Below, piece after piece: positions 7,945 to 17,386 of a stretch of DNA of 43,192 nt. Origin of the DNA: an uncultured Oscillospiraceae bacterium (lineage in GTDB: Bacteria > Bacillota > Clostridia > Oscillospirales > Oscillospiraceae). The stretch is from NCBI GenBank assembly GCA_934597345.1, contig CAKTRJ010000021.1, positions 1-43,192 of the forward strand. The letters are read 5' to 3'. The position numbers and the translations under genes were made by a program. The notes under the pieces were generated by a model that was given only the letters and a program-made list of their open reading frames with translations, made no database searches and was not told the DNA's origin. How positions within the stretch are numbered: position 1 is the stretch's first letter; the number at the start of each line of letters is the position of its first letter.

Positions 7945-10044
7945 ATGAAGTTTCCCGTCTGGCATGTGGCGCAGGCGGACTGCGCCGCCGTGGAACGGCT
8001 GACGGACGCGGGCTACCCCTATCTGGTATCCGGTGTATTGGCCAGCCGCGGCGTGAACTGTCCGGAGCAGGCCACGGAATATCTGACACAGGAGACCACG
8101 CTGACCCACTCGCCCTTCCTGATGAAGGACATGGACAAGGCGGCGGCCCGGATCGACCGGGCGCTCTCCGACGGCGAGAAGATCGCCATTTTCGGTGACT
8201 ATGACGTGGACGGCATCACCGCCACCTGCATCATGGTGGATTATCTGAAGGGCCGGGGCGCCGACGTGGTGCACTATATCCCCCGGCGCATCGAGGACGG
8301 CTACGGCCTCAGCTGCGAGGCCATTGAGGGGCTGCGCAAGGGCGGCGCCACGCTGCTGGTGACCGTGGACTGCGGCATCACCGGCGTGGAGGAGGTGGCC
8401 TACGCCCGCTCCATCGGCATGGACGTGGTGGTCACCGACCACCACGAGTGCAAGGAGACGCTGCCGGTGGCGGCCGCGGTGGTGGATCCCCGCCGCACCG
8501 ACTGCGAATATCCCTTCAAGCATCTGGCAGGCTGCGGCGTGGCGCTGAAGCTGGTGCTGGCTCTGGGCGGCCCCGACAGGGAGGAGGCCCTGTTCTCCCG
8601 GTACTGCACGCTGGCGGCCATCGGCACGGTGGCGGACGTGATGCAGATGACCGGTGAAAACCGCACCATCGTATCCCGGGGCCTTGCCTCGCTGGACCGC
8701 TCGGACTTTATCGGGCTGCACGCCCTGCTGAAGGAGGCGGGTCTGGCCGGACGGGAGATCTCCTCCGTGCAGATCGGCTTCGTGCTGGCGCCCCGCATCA
8801 ACGCGGCGGGCCGCATGGGCGCGGCGGACATGGCCGCCGATCTGCTGCTGTGTCAGGATCCGGCCAAGGCCGAGGAGCTGGCCAAGGCCCTGTGCGCCCT
8901 GAACCGGGAACGGCAGAGCGTGGAGCAGACCATCTATTCCCAGGCCGAGGCCATGATCGGCGAGCTGCCGGAGGATCAGCGCCGGGCGCTGGTGCTGGCG
9001 TCAGAGACGTGGCATCAGGGCGTGGTGGGCATCGTGGCCTCCCGCCTCAGCGAGAAATACTCCCGGCCCAGCTTCATGATCCATCTCAATGGCGGCGTGG
9101 GCAAGGGCTCCTGCCGCAGCTGGGGCGGCTTCAACCTGTTCGCCGCGCTGGAGAGTTGCTCCGACCTGCTGCTGGGCTTCGGCGGCCATGAGCTGGCGGC
9201 GGGCTTTACCATCGACGAGGCCAACATCCCCGCCTTCCGGGCGCGGATGAACCAGTACGCCGCCGAATACTGGGTGGGCAAAACGCCGGAATCGGCGCTG
9301 GAGGTGGACGTGGAGATCCGCCAGCCCAACCGGGTGACATTGCAGGAGGTGGAGGCGCTGGCGGCGCTGGAGCCTTACGGCAGCGGCAACGCCCGGCCCC
9401 TGTTCTGTCTCATGGGCGCCACGCTGCTGCGTACCCAGAACGTGGGCCAGAACCGCCATCTCAAGCTGCGGCTGGGCAAGGGCAACGCCCAGTTTGACGG
9501 CATTTTCTTTTCCACCACCTCCGCCGCCTGCGGCTGCGCCGAGGGCGACCGGGTGGACGCGGCCTTCTACTTACAGGTCAACGAGTTCCGGGGCAGCCGC
9601 ACCATGCAGCTGCAGATGGTGGACATCCGTCCCTCCCTCTCGGCCAGCAGCCGGGAGCAGGAGTGCCTGACGCTGGTGGAGCAATGTGCCGCCGGAGAGG
9701 CGGTGTCCGCCAGAAACGCCCACCGGATGCTGCCCTCCCGGGAGCAGTACGCGGCGGTATGGCGCTCGCTGGTGCACATGACGTCGGAGGGCGCGCTGCA
9801 CACGGCGTATCTGCCGCTGCTGCGGTCGCTGTCGGCGGCCATGGGCAAGGCCGACGGCTTCCTGCGCAGCGCCTTCTGTCTGGCGGTGTTCCGGGAGCGG
9901 GGCCTGCTGGAGCTGGCGGTGCACGGCGACGACATTGATATACATCTGGCCGGACGGGACAAGAAGGTCCGGCTGGAGGATTCCATCTACATACGGCGTC
10001 TGACCGACGCGGAGACCGGACGGGGAGGAGGCGGCAGCCAATGA
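7945..10044 (+). CDS. recJ: Single-stranded-DNA-specific 5'-3' exonuclease RecJ
   Basis: RecJ degrades single-stranded DNA 5' to 3' in recombinational and base-excision repair. The 699-residue product has the DHH phosphoesterase core. FGDYDVDG at about 83-90 supplies metal-binding Asp residues, VDCGITG follows at about 141-147, and VVVTDHHE at about 162-168 is the DHH motif itself. The DHHA1 region contains APRINAAGRMG and FGGHELAAGF, followed by an OB-fold and an extended C-terminal region ending in Arg/Gly-rich sequence. ATG at 7945 has AAAGGAG upstream. It overlaps the next gene by ATGA, so RecJ and Rel are translationally coupled. In Bacillus subtilis an apt gene lies between recJ and relA; it is absent here. 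Confidence 0.96.
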   Translation: MKFPVWHVAQADCAAVERLTDAGYPYLVSGVLASRGVNCPEQATEYLTQETTLTHSPFLMKDMDKAAARIDRALSDGEKIAIFGDYDVDGITATCIMVDYLKGRGADVVHYIPRRIEDGYGLSCEAIEGLRKGGATLLVTVDCGITGVEEVAYARSIGMDVVVTDHHECKETLPVAAAVVDPRRTDCEYPFKHLAGCGVALKLVLALGGPDREEALFSRYCTLAAIGTVADVMQMTGENRTIVSRGLASLDRSDFIGLHALLKEAGLAGREISSVQIGFVLAPRINAAGRMGAADMAADLLLCQDPAKAEELAKALCALNRERQSVEQTIYSQAEAMIGELPEDQRRALVLASETWHQGVVGIVASRLSEKYSRPSFMIHLNGGVGKGSCRSWGGFNLFAALESCSDLLLGFGGHELAAGFTIDEANIPAFRARMNQYAAEYWVGKTPESALEVDVEIRQPNRVTLQEVEALAALEPYGSGNARPLFCLMGATLLRTQNVGQNRHLKLRLGKGNAQFDGIFFSTTSAACGCAEGDRVDAAFYLQVNEFRGSRTMQLQMVDIRPSLSASSREQECLTLVEQCAAGEAVSARNAHRMLPSREQYAAVWRSLVHMTSEGALHTAYLPLLRSLSAAMGKADGFLRSAFCLAVFRERGLLELAVHGDDIDIHLAGRDKKVRLEDSIYIRRLTDAETGRGGGGSQ

Positions 10045-12254
10045 CCAAAAACGTGGATATCGAGGCCATGTATCAGCATCTGGAGGATACGGTGCGGGGC
10101 TATAACCCCTCGGCCAATTTCCAGCAGATCCGGCAGGCCTATGAGTTCGCCCGGGATCTGCACGGCGCGCAGCTGCGCAAGGACGGCTCCCCCTTTGTGA
10201 CCCACCCGCTGGCGGTGGCCCAGATCGTGGCGGAGGAGCTGCATCTGGACAGCGAGTCCATCGAGGCGGCGCTGCTTCACGACACCATCGAGGATACCGC
10301 CGCCACCCACGAGCAGCTGGCCAAGCTGTTCTCCCCCACGGTGGCGGACCTGGTGGAGGGCGTCAGCAAGCTGACCCGCGTCCATTACACCTCCAAGGAG
10401 GAGGAGCAGATGGAGAACCTGCGGAAGATGCTGATGGCCATGAGCAAGGACATCCGGGTCATCCTCATCAAGATCTCCGACCGGCTCCACAACATGCGCA
10501 CCATGGAGTATCAGACGCCGGAGAAGCAGAAGCAGAAATCCTTCGAGACCATGGAGATCTACGCGCCCATCGCCCACCGGCTGGGCATGCAGAAGATGAA
10601 GTGGGAGTTGGAGGATCTTTCCCTGAAATATCTGGACCCCGTGGGCTACCGGGAGATCACCGAGGCGCTGGACGAGAAGGCGGCGGAGTACGACGGCTTC
10701 ATGTCCGCCATCCACGACCAGATCGTGACGCGGCTCCATGAGGAGGGCATCGAGGCCACCGTCTACGGCCGCATGAAGCACCCCTACTCCATCTACCGGA
10801 AGATGTACACCCAGAACAAGAGTCTGGACGACGTGTTCGACCTGTTCGCCTTCCGTGTGATCGTGGACACGGTGGCGGACTGCTATAACGTGCTGGGCAT
10901 CATCCACGACCTGTTCAAGCCCATTCTGGGCCGGTTCAAGGACTATATCGGCACTCCTAAGCCCAATCTGTACCAGAGCCTGCACACCACGGTGGTGGGC
11001 GAGAGCGGCATCCCCTTCGAGGTGCAGATCCGCACCAAGGAGATGCACGAGGTGGCTGAGTACGGCATCGCCGCCCACTGGAAGTACAAGCAGAACGGGC
11101 AGGGCGGCGGCGACGAGGGCCGCTATGAGTGGGTGCGCCGCCTGCTGGAGAATCAGGAGGGCGCCGACGCCGAGGACTTTATCCACTCCCTGAAGGTGGA
11201 TATGTTCGCTGACGAGGTGTTCGTGTTCACGCCTAACGGCGACGTGATCAACCTGCCCGCCGGAGCCACCCCCATCGACTTTGCCTATAACATCCATTCC
11301 GCCGTGGGCAACCACATGGTGTCCGCCAAGGTCAACGGCCGCATCGTGCCGCTGAACCACCGGCTGCAGAACGGCGACGTGGTGGAGGTCACCACCAGCC
11401 AGAGCGCCCACGGCCCCAGCCGCGACTGGATCAAGATCGCCCGCTCCAGCAACGCCCGCAGCAAGATCCGCCAGTGGTTCAAGCGGGAGAAGCGGGACGA
11501 GAACATCGTCAACGGCCGCCAGAGCTTCGAGTCGGAGCTGAAACGCACCGGGATCTCTCTGAAGGAGCTGCTGGCCGACGAGAACGTGCCCAATGTACTG
11601 AAGAAGCTCAGCTTCAACTCCGTGGACGATATGTACGCCGCCATCGGCTACGGCGGTGTCACGGCTCTAAAGGTCATTGGCCGTCTGCGGGAGGATATCC
11701 AGCGTATCCTGCACCAGCACCAGGCCGAGCGGCAGGCGGAGGTACCCGTACAGGGCCAGCCGGAGGTGATGCGGCCCGCCGTACCCCAGCGGAAGGGCGA
11801 ACACGGCATCATCGTGGAGGGTCTCAGCAACTGTCTGGTGAAGTTCTCCAAGTGCTGCTCTCCCGTGCCGGGGGACGACATCGTGGGCTTCATCACCCGG
11901 GGCTACGGCGTGTCCGTCCACCGGGCGGACTGTCCCAACGTGCTGCGCTCCAGGGATAATCCCGCCGAGGCGGGCCGCTGGATCCGGGTCAGCTGGGCCG
12001 ACAAGACCAGCGAGAGCTATCACACCATGCTGCAGATCGTGGCCAAGGACCGCATCAGCCTGATCGTGGACGTGTCCACGGTGCTGTCGGCCACCAAGAC
12101 AAGGGTGCTGTCCCTGAACGCCCGCTCCACGCCGGACGGCTTCGCCCTGCTGGATCTGGGCATCGAGGTAAATGGCCGGGATCAGCTGAAAACCGTCATG
12201 AACCGTTTGGAGCAGATCCAGGGCGTCATGAAGGTGACAAGACCGGCGGGATAA
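10041..12254 (+). CDS. rel: Bifunctional (p)ppGpp synthetase/hydrolase Rel
   Basis: Rel makes and breaks the stringent-response alarmone (p)ppGpp. The 737-residue protein has the full long-RSH layout. An N-terminal HD hydrolase has H55, HD at 80-81, and a SDRLHN motif at about 146-151. The synthetase has RFKDYI...PKPNLYQSLHTT (about 298-317), and the TGS domain VFVFTPNGDVINLPAGATP lies at about 391-409. A Cys-rich zinc-finger/helical region (SKCCSPVPGD) and a C-terminal ACT domain follow. The RxKD form of the synthetase motif and the intact HD residues point to a bifunctional Rel rather than a synthetase-only RelA. Starts in the recJ stop (ATGA). Confidence 0.96.
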   Translation: MTKNVDIEAMYQHLEDTVRGYNPSANFQQIRQAYEFARDLHGAQLRKDGSPFVTHPLAVAQIVAEELHLDSESIEAALLHDTIEDTAATHEQLAKLFSPTVADLVEGVSKLTRVHYTSKEEEQMENLRKMLMAMSKDIRVILIKISDRLHNMRTMEYQTPEKQKQKSFETMEIYAPIAHRLGMQKMKWELEDLSLKYLDPVGYREITEALDEKAAEYDGFMSAIHDQIVTRLHEEGIEATVYGRMKHPYSIYRKMYTQNKSLDDVFDLFAFRVIVDTVADCYNVLGIIHDLFKPILGRFKDYIGTPKPNLYQSLHTTVVGESGIPFEVQIRTKEMHEVAEYGIAAHWKYKQNGQGGGDEGRYEWVRRLLENQEGADAEDFIHSLKVDMFADEVFVFTPNGDVINLPAGATPIDFAYNIHSAVGNHMVSAKVNGRIVPLNHRLQNGDVVEVTTSQSAHGPSRDWIKIARSSNARSKIRQWFKREKRDENIVNGRQSFESELKRTGISLKELLADENVPNVLKKLSFNSVDDMYAAIGYGGVTALKVIGRLREDIQRILHQHQAERQAEVPVQGQPEVMRPAVPQRKGEHGIIVEGLSNCLVKFSKCCSPVPGDDIVGFITRGYGVSVHRADCPNVLRSRDNPAEAGRWIRVSWADKTSESYHTMLQIVAKDRISLIVDVSTVLSATKTRVLSLNARSTPDGFALLDLGIEVNGRDQLKTVMNRLEQIQGVMKVTRPAG

Positions 12255-12260
12255 GATTAC

Positions 12261-12405
12261 TGGCATGAAATCTTCGATTTCATTGCCAATGGGGTTTGCG
12301 GTCGGCTGCGCGCGCCCTTCGGGCACACTGGCGACCGAGAAGAATTTTTCCGACGCACATGTCGTCGGAAAAATGATTTGACTTTTTCGCGTCTGCGGAC
12401 GCGAA
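12261..12405. repeat. Array of four consecutive hairpins between rel and dtd
   Basis: In order: TGGCATGAAATC/GATTTCATTGCCA (12261-12288, one bulge); a larger imperfect stem with outer GGTCG/CGACC and inner GCCC/GGGC (12300-12336); a perfect 12-base stem ATTTTTCCGACG/CGTCGGAAAAAT (12344-12374); and TTCGCGTC/GACGCGAA (12386-12405). None has a typical terminator T-run in the coding direction. I see no gene in the gap, whose full extent is 12255-12450. Confidence 0.7.
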
Positions 12406-12450
12406 CTCTGCGAGGCTTTTGAATACTATCTGTATAAAGGAGAACAAATT

Positions 12451-12897
12451 ATGCGCGCTGTATTGACCCGCGTGAAGCACGCCTCCGTCACCATCGACGG
12501 AAAAGTACACGGCCAGATCGGCGAGGGCTTTCTGATCCTGCTGGGCATCACCCATGAGGATACCGAGGCGCAGGCCGTCAAGCTGGCGGACAAGCTGACG
12601 GGCCTTCGCATCTTCGAGGATGAGAACGGCAAGATGAACCGGGGCCTGGACGAGGTGAAGGGTGAGCTGCTGGTGGTATCCCAGTTCACCCTGTACGGCA
12701 ACTGCAAGAAGGGCCGCCGCCCCGAATTCCTGGCCGCCGCACGGCCCGAGGTGGCCATTCCCCTGTACGAGAAGTTCGTGGAGCTGTGCCGCGCCAAGGG
12801 CTTCCACACCGAGACCGGCGAGTTCGGCGCCTATATGCAGGTGGACAGCCTGAACGACGGCCCGCTGACGCTGGTGGTGGACACCGACCAGCTGTAA
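12451..12897 (+). CDS. dtd: D-aminoacyl-tRNA deacylase
   Basis: DTD removes D-amino acids (and glycine mischarged on tRNA-Ala) from tRNAs, protecting translation. The 148-residue length is standard. The active-site motif SQFTLYG is visible at about 77-83. The C-terminal Gly-cisPro loop is present as NDGPLT; many relatives have NDGPVT. ATG at 12451 follows AAAGGAG. It lies after the hairpin array and 13 bases before the metallo-beta-lactamase-fold gene, in the rel-dtd order common in Firmicutes. Confidence 0.96.
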   Translation: MRAVLTRVKHASVTIDGKVHGQIGEGFLILLGITHEDTEAQAVKLADKLTGLRIFEDENGKMNRGLDEVKGELLVVSQFTLYGNCKKGRRPEFLAAARPEVAIPLYEKFVELCRAKGFHTETGEFGAYMQVDSLNDGPLTLVVDTDQL

Positions 12898-12910
12898 GGA
12901 GGGCGCACGG

Positions 12911-13534
12911 ATGAAGGTACTCTCTCTGATGGTAGGCCCCATCATGACCAACTGCTACATCCTCTGCGACGAAGCCGCCAAGGTCTGCGCCGTCATCGAC
13001 CCCGGCGACGAGCCCAAGCGCATCGAGGCCATGATCGCCTCCAGCGGCTGCACCCCCATCATGATCCTGCTGACCCACGGCCACTTTGACCACTGCACCG
13101 GTGTGGCGGGCCTGCTGGAGACGTGGCCGGAGCTGCCGGTCTATATCCACCGGGGCGACGTGACCGACGGCAGCGGCGGCGACCTTCTGTTCCACCGGCT
13201 GGGGGAGAAGAACCAGCGGTACTACAAGGAGGGCGATAAGCTGACGGTGGGCGGCCTGACGCTGGACGTGCTGGAGACCCCCGGCCATTCCACCGGCTCC
13301 GTGTGTCTGCTGGTGGAGGGGCAGGGCGTGCTCTTCGCCGGAGACACCCTGTTCCGGGGCTCCTGCGGCCGGTGCGACTTCCCCGGCGGCGACTATCGGG
13401 CCATGCTGAAATCTCTGGCCCGGCTGGGCGCGCTGGAGGGCCAGTACACCGTCTATCCCGGCCACGATTCCGCCACCGACATGGACTATGAGCGGAAGTA
13501 CAACCCCTATATGAAGCAGGGCATGAACGTATGA
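12911..13534 (+). CDS. Metallo-beta-lactamase-fold hydrolase, glyoxalase II-like
   Basis: A 207-residue single-domain MBL-fold protein. The metal-binding motif THGHFDH is at about 57-63, followed by a later His in ETPGHSTGS, the bridging Asp in FAGDTLFRGSCGR, and a final His in YPGHDSATDM. This set matches the small glyoxalase II-like family usually annotated as hydroxyacylglutathione hydrolase or a related thioester hydrolase; the true substrate is unknown. ATG at 12911 follows AAGGAGG. The gene overlaps hemZ by ATGA and belongs to the recJ-rel-dtd-hemZ group. The same neighbour set recurs in many Clostridia (general knowledge), but a functional link is not established. Confidence 0.9.
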   Translation: MKVLSLMVGPIMTNCYILCDEAAKVCAVIDPGDEPKRIEAMIASSGCTPIMILLTHGHFDHCTGVAGLLETWPELPVYIHRGDVTDGSGGDLLFHRLGEKNQRYYKEGDKLTVGGLTLDVLETPGHSTGSVCLLVEGQGVLFAGDTLFRGSCGRCDFPGGDYRAMLKSLARLGALEGQYTVYPGHDSATDMDYERKYNPYMKQGMNV

Positions 13535-15015
13535 AGCTGATCTTTACCGGTCATAATGACCGCTACGCCATCGAGCAGGACCTGCTGGCCTTCTTCCCCA
13601 ACGAGCGTCCGGTCTACGATCCGGAGGCGGAGGAGGACAGCTGCGCATGGGTGAAGCTCTCCCAAGGGAATACCTACGCCACCGCGACCACCCGTATCCG
13701 GTATCAGGGACGGGAGGGCCGCGGTCTTTCCCGCGTGCGCATCGACCCCGCGCTGACCCCCTATCAGCAGGAGGGACTGCGGCAGCGGGCGCTGAAAATG
13801 AGCTTTTTCAAGGCATCGGTGGAAATTCTGGGCCGCGTCCCCGCGTGGGGCAGCCTGACCGGCGTGCGGCCCGCCAAGCTGGCGGCACGGCTGCTGCGCG
13901 GCGGCATGACGCTCCGTCAGGCCGACCGTGAGCTGGACCGCACCTATCAGGTATCCGCGCCCCGCCGCCGCATGTGCATCGAGGCGGCTCAGGCGGGCAT
14001 CGCCGCCAAGGAGGCGCTCCGACCCAACGACATCTCCCTGTACATCGGCATCCCCTTCTGCCCCACGCGCTGCGCCTATTGCAGCTTCGTCTCTCAGGCG
14101 GTGGAGCGCTCCTTCAAGCTGATGGATCCGTATCTGGAGGCGCTGGAGCGGGAGATCACGCTGGCGGCTCAAATGGTGCAGGACACAGGCCTGCGCATCA
14201 AGTCCTTCTACATGGGCGGCGGCACCCCCACCACGCTGTCCGCCAGGCAGATGGATCATCTGCTGACCCACCTGAACCGCAGCTTCGACATGAGCCATGC
14301 GGTGGAATACTGCATCGAGGCGGGCCGCCCCGACACCATCGACCGGGAGAAATTACAGGTGCTCCTTGACCACGGGGCCGACCGCATCAGCGTCAACCCC
14401 CAGTCGCTGGATGACAATGTGCTGCGGGCCATCGGCCGCAGGCACTCGGCGGCGGATATTCTGGCCGCCATGGAGCTGGCCACCTCCATGGGCTTTCCCC
14501 ATGTGAACATGGATCTCATTGCGGGCCTTCCCGCCGACACGCCGGAGGGCTTCCGGAAGACGCTGGATCAGTGCATCAGAAGCGGCGCGGACAACATCAC
14601 CGTCCACACGCTGGCCCTGAAAAAGGGCAGCCGCCTGACGCTGGAGGGCAGCCCCATCCCATCGGCGGAGGCGGTGGCGGAGATGCTGGACTATGCCGAC
14701 CCCACGCTGCGGGCGGCTGGCTTCGCCCCCTATTACCTCTATCGCCAGAAGTACATGTCCGGCAGCTTTGAAAATGTGGGCTGGTGCATATCCGGCGCGG
14801 AGGGACTGTATAATATCTACATCATGGAGGAGCTGCACAGCATCCTGTCCCTGGGTGCGGGCGGCTCCACCAAAATGGTGGATATCCGCCGGGACGACCG
14901 CATCGACCGGATCTTCCACCCCAAGTACCCCACCGAGTACATCCAGCGGCAGGAGCAGGTGGCGGCAGATCTGGAAAAGTTCGCCGCCTTCCACCGGGAG
15001 ATGCTGGAGAAGTAG
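13531..15015 (+). CDS. hemZ: Coproporphyrinogen dehydrogenase-like radical SAM protein HemZ
   Basis: HemZ is a radical SAM paralogue of HemN/HemW. In some Firmicutes it is linked to oxygen-independent coproporphyrinogen oxidation, though its exact reaction is not settled. The 494-residue protein has a family-specific N-terminal domain (about 1-165), then IGIPFCPTRCAYCSFVS with the cluster Cys at 177, 181 and 184. These are followed by MGGGTPTTL and a GLPADTPEGF stretch of the HemN-type barrel. The C-terminal part, with the glycine-rich LGAGGSTKMV, is HemZ-like. It starts within the stop of the preceding gene (ATGA). hemW, the other paralogue, is at 38529-39719. Confidence 0.93.
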   Translation: MKLIFTGHNDRYAIEQDLLAFFPNERPVYDPEAEEDSCAWVKLSQGNTYATATTRIRYQGREGRGLSRVRIDPALTPYQQEGLRQRALKMSFFKASVEILGRVPAWGSLTGVRPAKLAARLLRGGMTLRQADRELDRTYQVSAPRRRMCIEAAQAGIAAKEALRPNDISLYIGIPFCPTRCAYCSFVSQAVERSFKLMDPYLEALEREITLAAQMVQDTGLRIKSFYMGGGTPTTLSARQMDHLLTHLNRSFDMSHAVEYCIEAGRPDTIDREKLQVLLDHGADRISVNPQSLDDNVLRAIGRRHSAADILAAMELATSMGFPHVNMDLIAGLPADTPEGFRKTLDQCIRSGADNITVHTLALKKGSRLTLEGSPIPSAEAVAEMLDYADPTLRAAGFAPYYLYRQKYMSGSFENVGWCISGAEGLYNIYIMEELHSILSLGAGGSTKMVDIRRDDRIDRIFHPKYPTEYIQRQEQVAADLEKFAAFHREMLEK

Positions 15016-15021
15016 TTTTTC

Positions 15022-15137
15022 TGTCATTCCGAGCCAGTGCGCACACTGGCGTGGGAATCCGTATTCAAGGCCCCCTCTGAGAGGGAGGCAGAAGAAACGG
15101 ATTGCCGCCTCGGGCTTACGCCCTCCTCGCAATGACA
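15022..15137. repeat. Repeat family B (MITE-like), copy 1
   Basis: Bounded by the inverted ends TGTCATT...AATGACA, with an internal hairpin CCAGTGCGCACACTGG. The right end reads GCCCTCCTCGCAATGACA. Other copies are at 21832-21919, 40853-40959, 43051-43148 and, interrupted, 40012-40259. A false reading frame with MPPRAYALLAMT arises inside it and runs into the next gene. Confidence 0.85.
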
Positions 15138-15155
15138 GTTCAAGGAGGTGACGGC

Positions 15156-16733
15156 TTGCAGCGCAAGCAGAGCTTTTTGAGCGGCGCGGCCATTCTGGCG
15201 GGCGCAGTGGCCGTGACCAAGGTGCTGGGCGCTCTGTACAAGATCCCGCTGGGGAACCTGCTGGACAGTCAGGGCATGGCCCACTTCTACGCCGCCTATA
15301 ACGTGTATAACCTGCTGCTGATGCTGTCCACGGCGGGGCTGCCGCTGGCCGCTTCGCGGCTGACGGCCAGCGCCTGCGCGCTGGGACGGCAGCGGCAGGC
15401 CCGGCAGGTATTCCGGGCGGCGCTGGTGCTGCTGGGCGCTGTGGGACTGGTGTTCTCGGCGCTGATGTTCTGCCTGCCGGAGGCCATGGCCCGCGCCCTC
15501 CACGATCCCATGGCGGCGGCCGCCATCCGGGTGCTGGCCCCGTCGGTACTGTGCGTGTGCCTGACCTCCGCCATCCGGGGCTATACCCAGGGATTGGGCG
15601 ACATGACCCCTACCGCTGTCAGCCAGATCATCGAATCCGCCTGCAAGCTGGTGGTGGGACTGGGTCTCTGCTTCTTTCTGCTTCGTAACGGCGCAGGCCC
15701 CGAGACCGGAGCCGCCGGAGCCATCGCGGGCGTCACCTGCGGCACGGCGCTGGGACTGCTGTTCCTGCTGTGGGCGCTGCGGCGCTTCCGTCCCTCCGGC
15801 TGCGACACGCCGGATGGGCTGGGCGATACCATGGGGGCGCTGCTGAAGATCGGCGTGCCCATCACCGTGGCGGGCGGCGGTATGAGCCTGATGACGCTGC
15901 TGGATCAGTCGCTGGTGCTGGGGACGCTGCAATCCACCCTGGGACTCAGCGCCAAAGCCGCCGCGGAGCTGTACGGCCAGTACACCTTCGGCATGACGCT
16001 GTTCGTGCTGCCGCCGTCGTTCATCTATCCGCTGTCGGTATCCCTGATCCCCGCCATCACCCAGGCGCGGTCCCGCCGTGACGAGGCTGCCGCCGGACGG
16101 CTCACCGCCTCGGCGCTGCGGATCACGGCGCTGCTGGCCTTCCCCATGGGGGCGGGGCTCAGCGTGCTGGCCGGACCGATCCTGCACCTCTTATATCCCG
16201 CCGTGCCGGAGACGGCACAGGCCGCCGCCTATCACCTGACGGTGCTGGGCATCGCCAGCATCTTCGTGTGCCTGATGGTGGTGACCAACGGCATTTTGCA
16301 GGCCAACGGCAAGGAGCGTGTCCCCATTTGGACGCTGCTGGCGGGCGGCGCGCTGAAGATCGTCACCAACTATCTGATGGTGGGCAACCCCGACATGGGC
16401 ATCCGGGGCGCGCCGGTGGGCACGCTGTACAGCTACGCCCTGATCGTGGTGCTGAACATGATCGCCGTGTACCGCTGCATGAAGGGCAGGGTGGACTTCT
16501 TCCGCTGCCTGTGGCGGCCGGGCCTGTGCACCGTCGTGATGGCGCTGGGCGCACACTCCGCCTATACGCTGCTGGGCCGCTATCTTTCCCAGAATCTGGC
16601 AACGTTGGCCGCCATTGCCGCCGCGGCCGCCGTCTACGTCATTCTGGCGCTGGCGCTGGGCGCGGTGACGCGGGACGACCTGCGGCACTTCCCAAAGGGG
16701 GAAAAATGGGCGCAGCGCCTGCATCTTCGGTGA
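15156..16733 (+). CDS. SpoVB/YabM-like MATE/MurJ superfamily polysaccharide flippase
   Basis: A membrane protein of 525 residues with about 14 hydrophobic segments. The start (SFLSGAAILAGAVAVTKVLG then ALYKIPLGNLLDSQGM) is characteristic of the SpoVB/YabM branch of the MVF superfamily, which is implicated in moving lipid-linked cell wall or cortex precursors. I place the start at TTG 15156: AAGGAGG lies 7 bases upstream and the protein begins directly before the first helix. An in-frame ATG at 15102 lies inside the upstream repeat and has no ribosome binding site. In Bacillus subtilis yabM precedes yabN-yabO-yabP-yabQ-divIC, and here it precedes the same set with HU between. Whether it acts in cortex synthesis or as a general lipid II flippase is open. 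Confidence 0.88.
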   Translation: MQRKQSFLSGAAILAGAVAVTKVLGALYKIPLGNLLDSQGMAHFYAAYNVYNLLLMLSTAGLPLAASRLTASACALGRQRQARQVFRAALVLLGAVGLVFSALMFCLPEAMARALHDPMAAAAIRVLAPSVLCVCLTSAIRGYTQGLGDMTPTAVSQIIESACKLVVGLGLCFFLLRNGAGPETGAAGAIAGVTCGTALGLLFLLWALRRFRPSGCDTPDGLGDTMGALLKIGVPITVAGGGMSLMTLLDQSLVLGTLQSTLGLSAKAAAELYGQYTFGMTLFVLPPSFIYPLSVSLIPAITQARSRRDEAAAGRLTASALRITALLAFPMGAGLSVLAGPILHLLYPAVPETAQAAAYHLTVLGIASIFVCLMVVTNGILQANGKERVPIWTLLAGGALKIVTNYLMVGNPDMGIRGAPVGTLYSYALIVVLNMIAVYRCMKGRVDFFRCLWRPGLCTVVMALGAHSAYTLLGRYLSQNLATLAAIAAAAAVYVILALALGAVTRDDLRHFPKGEKWAQRLHLR

Positions 16734-16760
16734 TTTTTTGCGTTTTCTGTGTAAAAAGGC

Positions 16761-16789
16761 TTGCAATGACACGGCAAATATGGTAAATT
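16761..16789 (+). promoter_or_regulatory. Possible promoter of the HU gene
   Basis: TTGCAA (16761-16766), 17 bases, TAAATT (16784-16789). It leaves a leader of about 100 bases with a small hairpin (GCCCT/AGGGC, about 16797-16813). Confidence 0.45.
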
Positions 16790-16893
16790 TTCTATTGCCC
16801 TCTGCGTTAGGGCCTTTCCTTTGTTCTTAATGCGATACGCTTCGTTTTAGGATATGGTCATACCAATGAAAAAATTTTTAGGAGGAAAAACCC

Positions 16894-17166
16894 ATGAATA
16901 AAACCGAACTGATCAATGCCGTCGCCGAGAAGGCCGGCCTGTCCAAGAAGGCTGCCGAGGCTGCTGTCAACGCCACCCTGTCCGCCATTTCCGAGGGTCT
17001 GAAGGCCGACGAGAAGGTGCAGCTGGTGGGCTTCGGCTCTTTCGAGGTGAAGCATCGCGCCGAGCGTACCGGTCTGAATCCCCGCACCAAGGAGCCCGTC
17101 ACCATCGCCGCCTCCAAGGTTCCCACCTTTAAGGCCGGCAAGGCGCTGAAGGACGCTATCAAGTAA
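16894..17166 (+). CDS. hup: HU family DNA-binding protein
   Basis: HU is the small histone-like protein that bends and compacts DNA. The 90-residue product is full length: N-terminal helices ([20 protein letters not shown]), then [20 protein letters not shown], which contains the DNA-intercalating beta-arm with its conserved RxGxNPxT proline, and a lysine-rich end. ATG follows AGGAGGAAAAACCC. Codon choice is strongly biased (GCC, AAG, GTC), as expected for an abundant protein. It sits between the SpoVB-like gene and rqcP, where some Clostridia carry HU with mazG; no mazG is present here. Confidence 0.97.
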   Translation: MNKTELINAVAEKAGLSKKAAEAAVNATLSAISEGLKADEKVQLVGFGSFEVKHRAERTGLNPRTKEPVTIAASKVPTFKAGKALKDAIK

Positions 17167-17213
17167 AAAATCCTGGCACAAAATCTCTGAAATCTGAAAA
17201 AAGCTTCGCAGAA

Positions 17214-17386
17214 TTCGCCGCCCGCCAAGGCGGCGAAAGCTGTCAAATCGTTTTTCGCCGCGGCGTGTACGTGGCGAAAAACACTTTGCGCGGAGAGAGT
17301 GTTCTTTCGCCCACTTCCGTGGGCGAAAGAACGCGGGTCGAAGCGAATCTTGCTTATCAAAAGGGCATCGCCCTTTTGATAAAATA
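17214..17386. repeat. Array of hairpins downstream of hup
   Basis: Four consecutive inverted repeats: TTCGCCGCC/GGCGGCGAA (17214-17237), GTTTTTCGCC/GGCGAAAAAC (17250-17282), a perfect 14-base stem GTTCTTTCGCCCAC/GTGGGCGAAAGAAC (17301-17332), and a perfect 13-base stem TTATCAAAAGGGC/GCCCTTTTGATAA (17354-17382). A terminator hairpin follows. The arms differ in sequence, so this is not a simple tandem repeat. Confidence 0.75.

Noticed and set aside
9987..11411. Leftward frame opposite rel
   Set aside because: Antisense shadow of a well-conserved gene.
15102..15155. Upstream ATG extension of the SpoVB-like gene
   Set aside because: The extension is translated from repeat B (the same MPPRAYALLAMT-like residues appear near another B copy) and has no ribosome binding site; TTG 15156 does.
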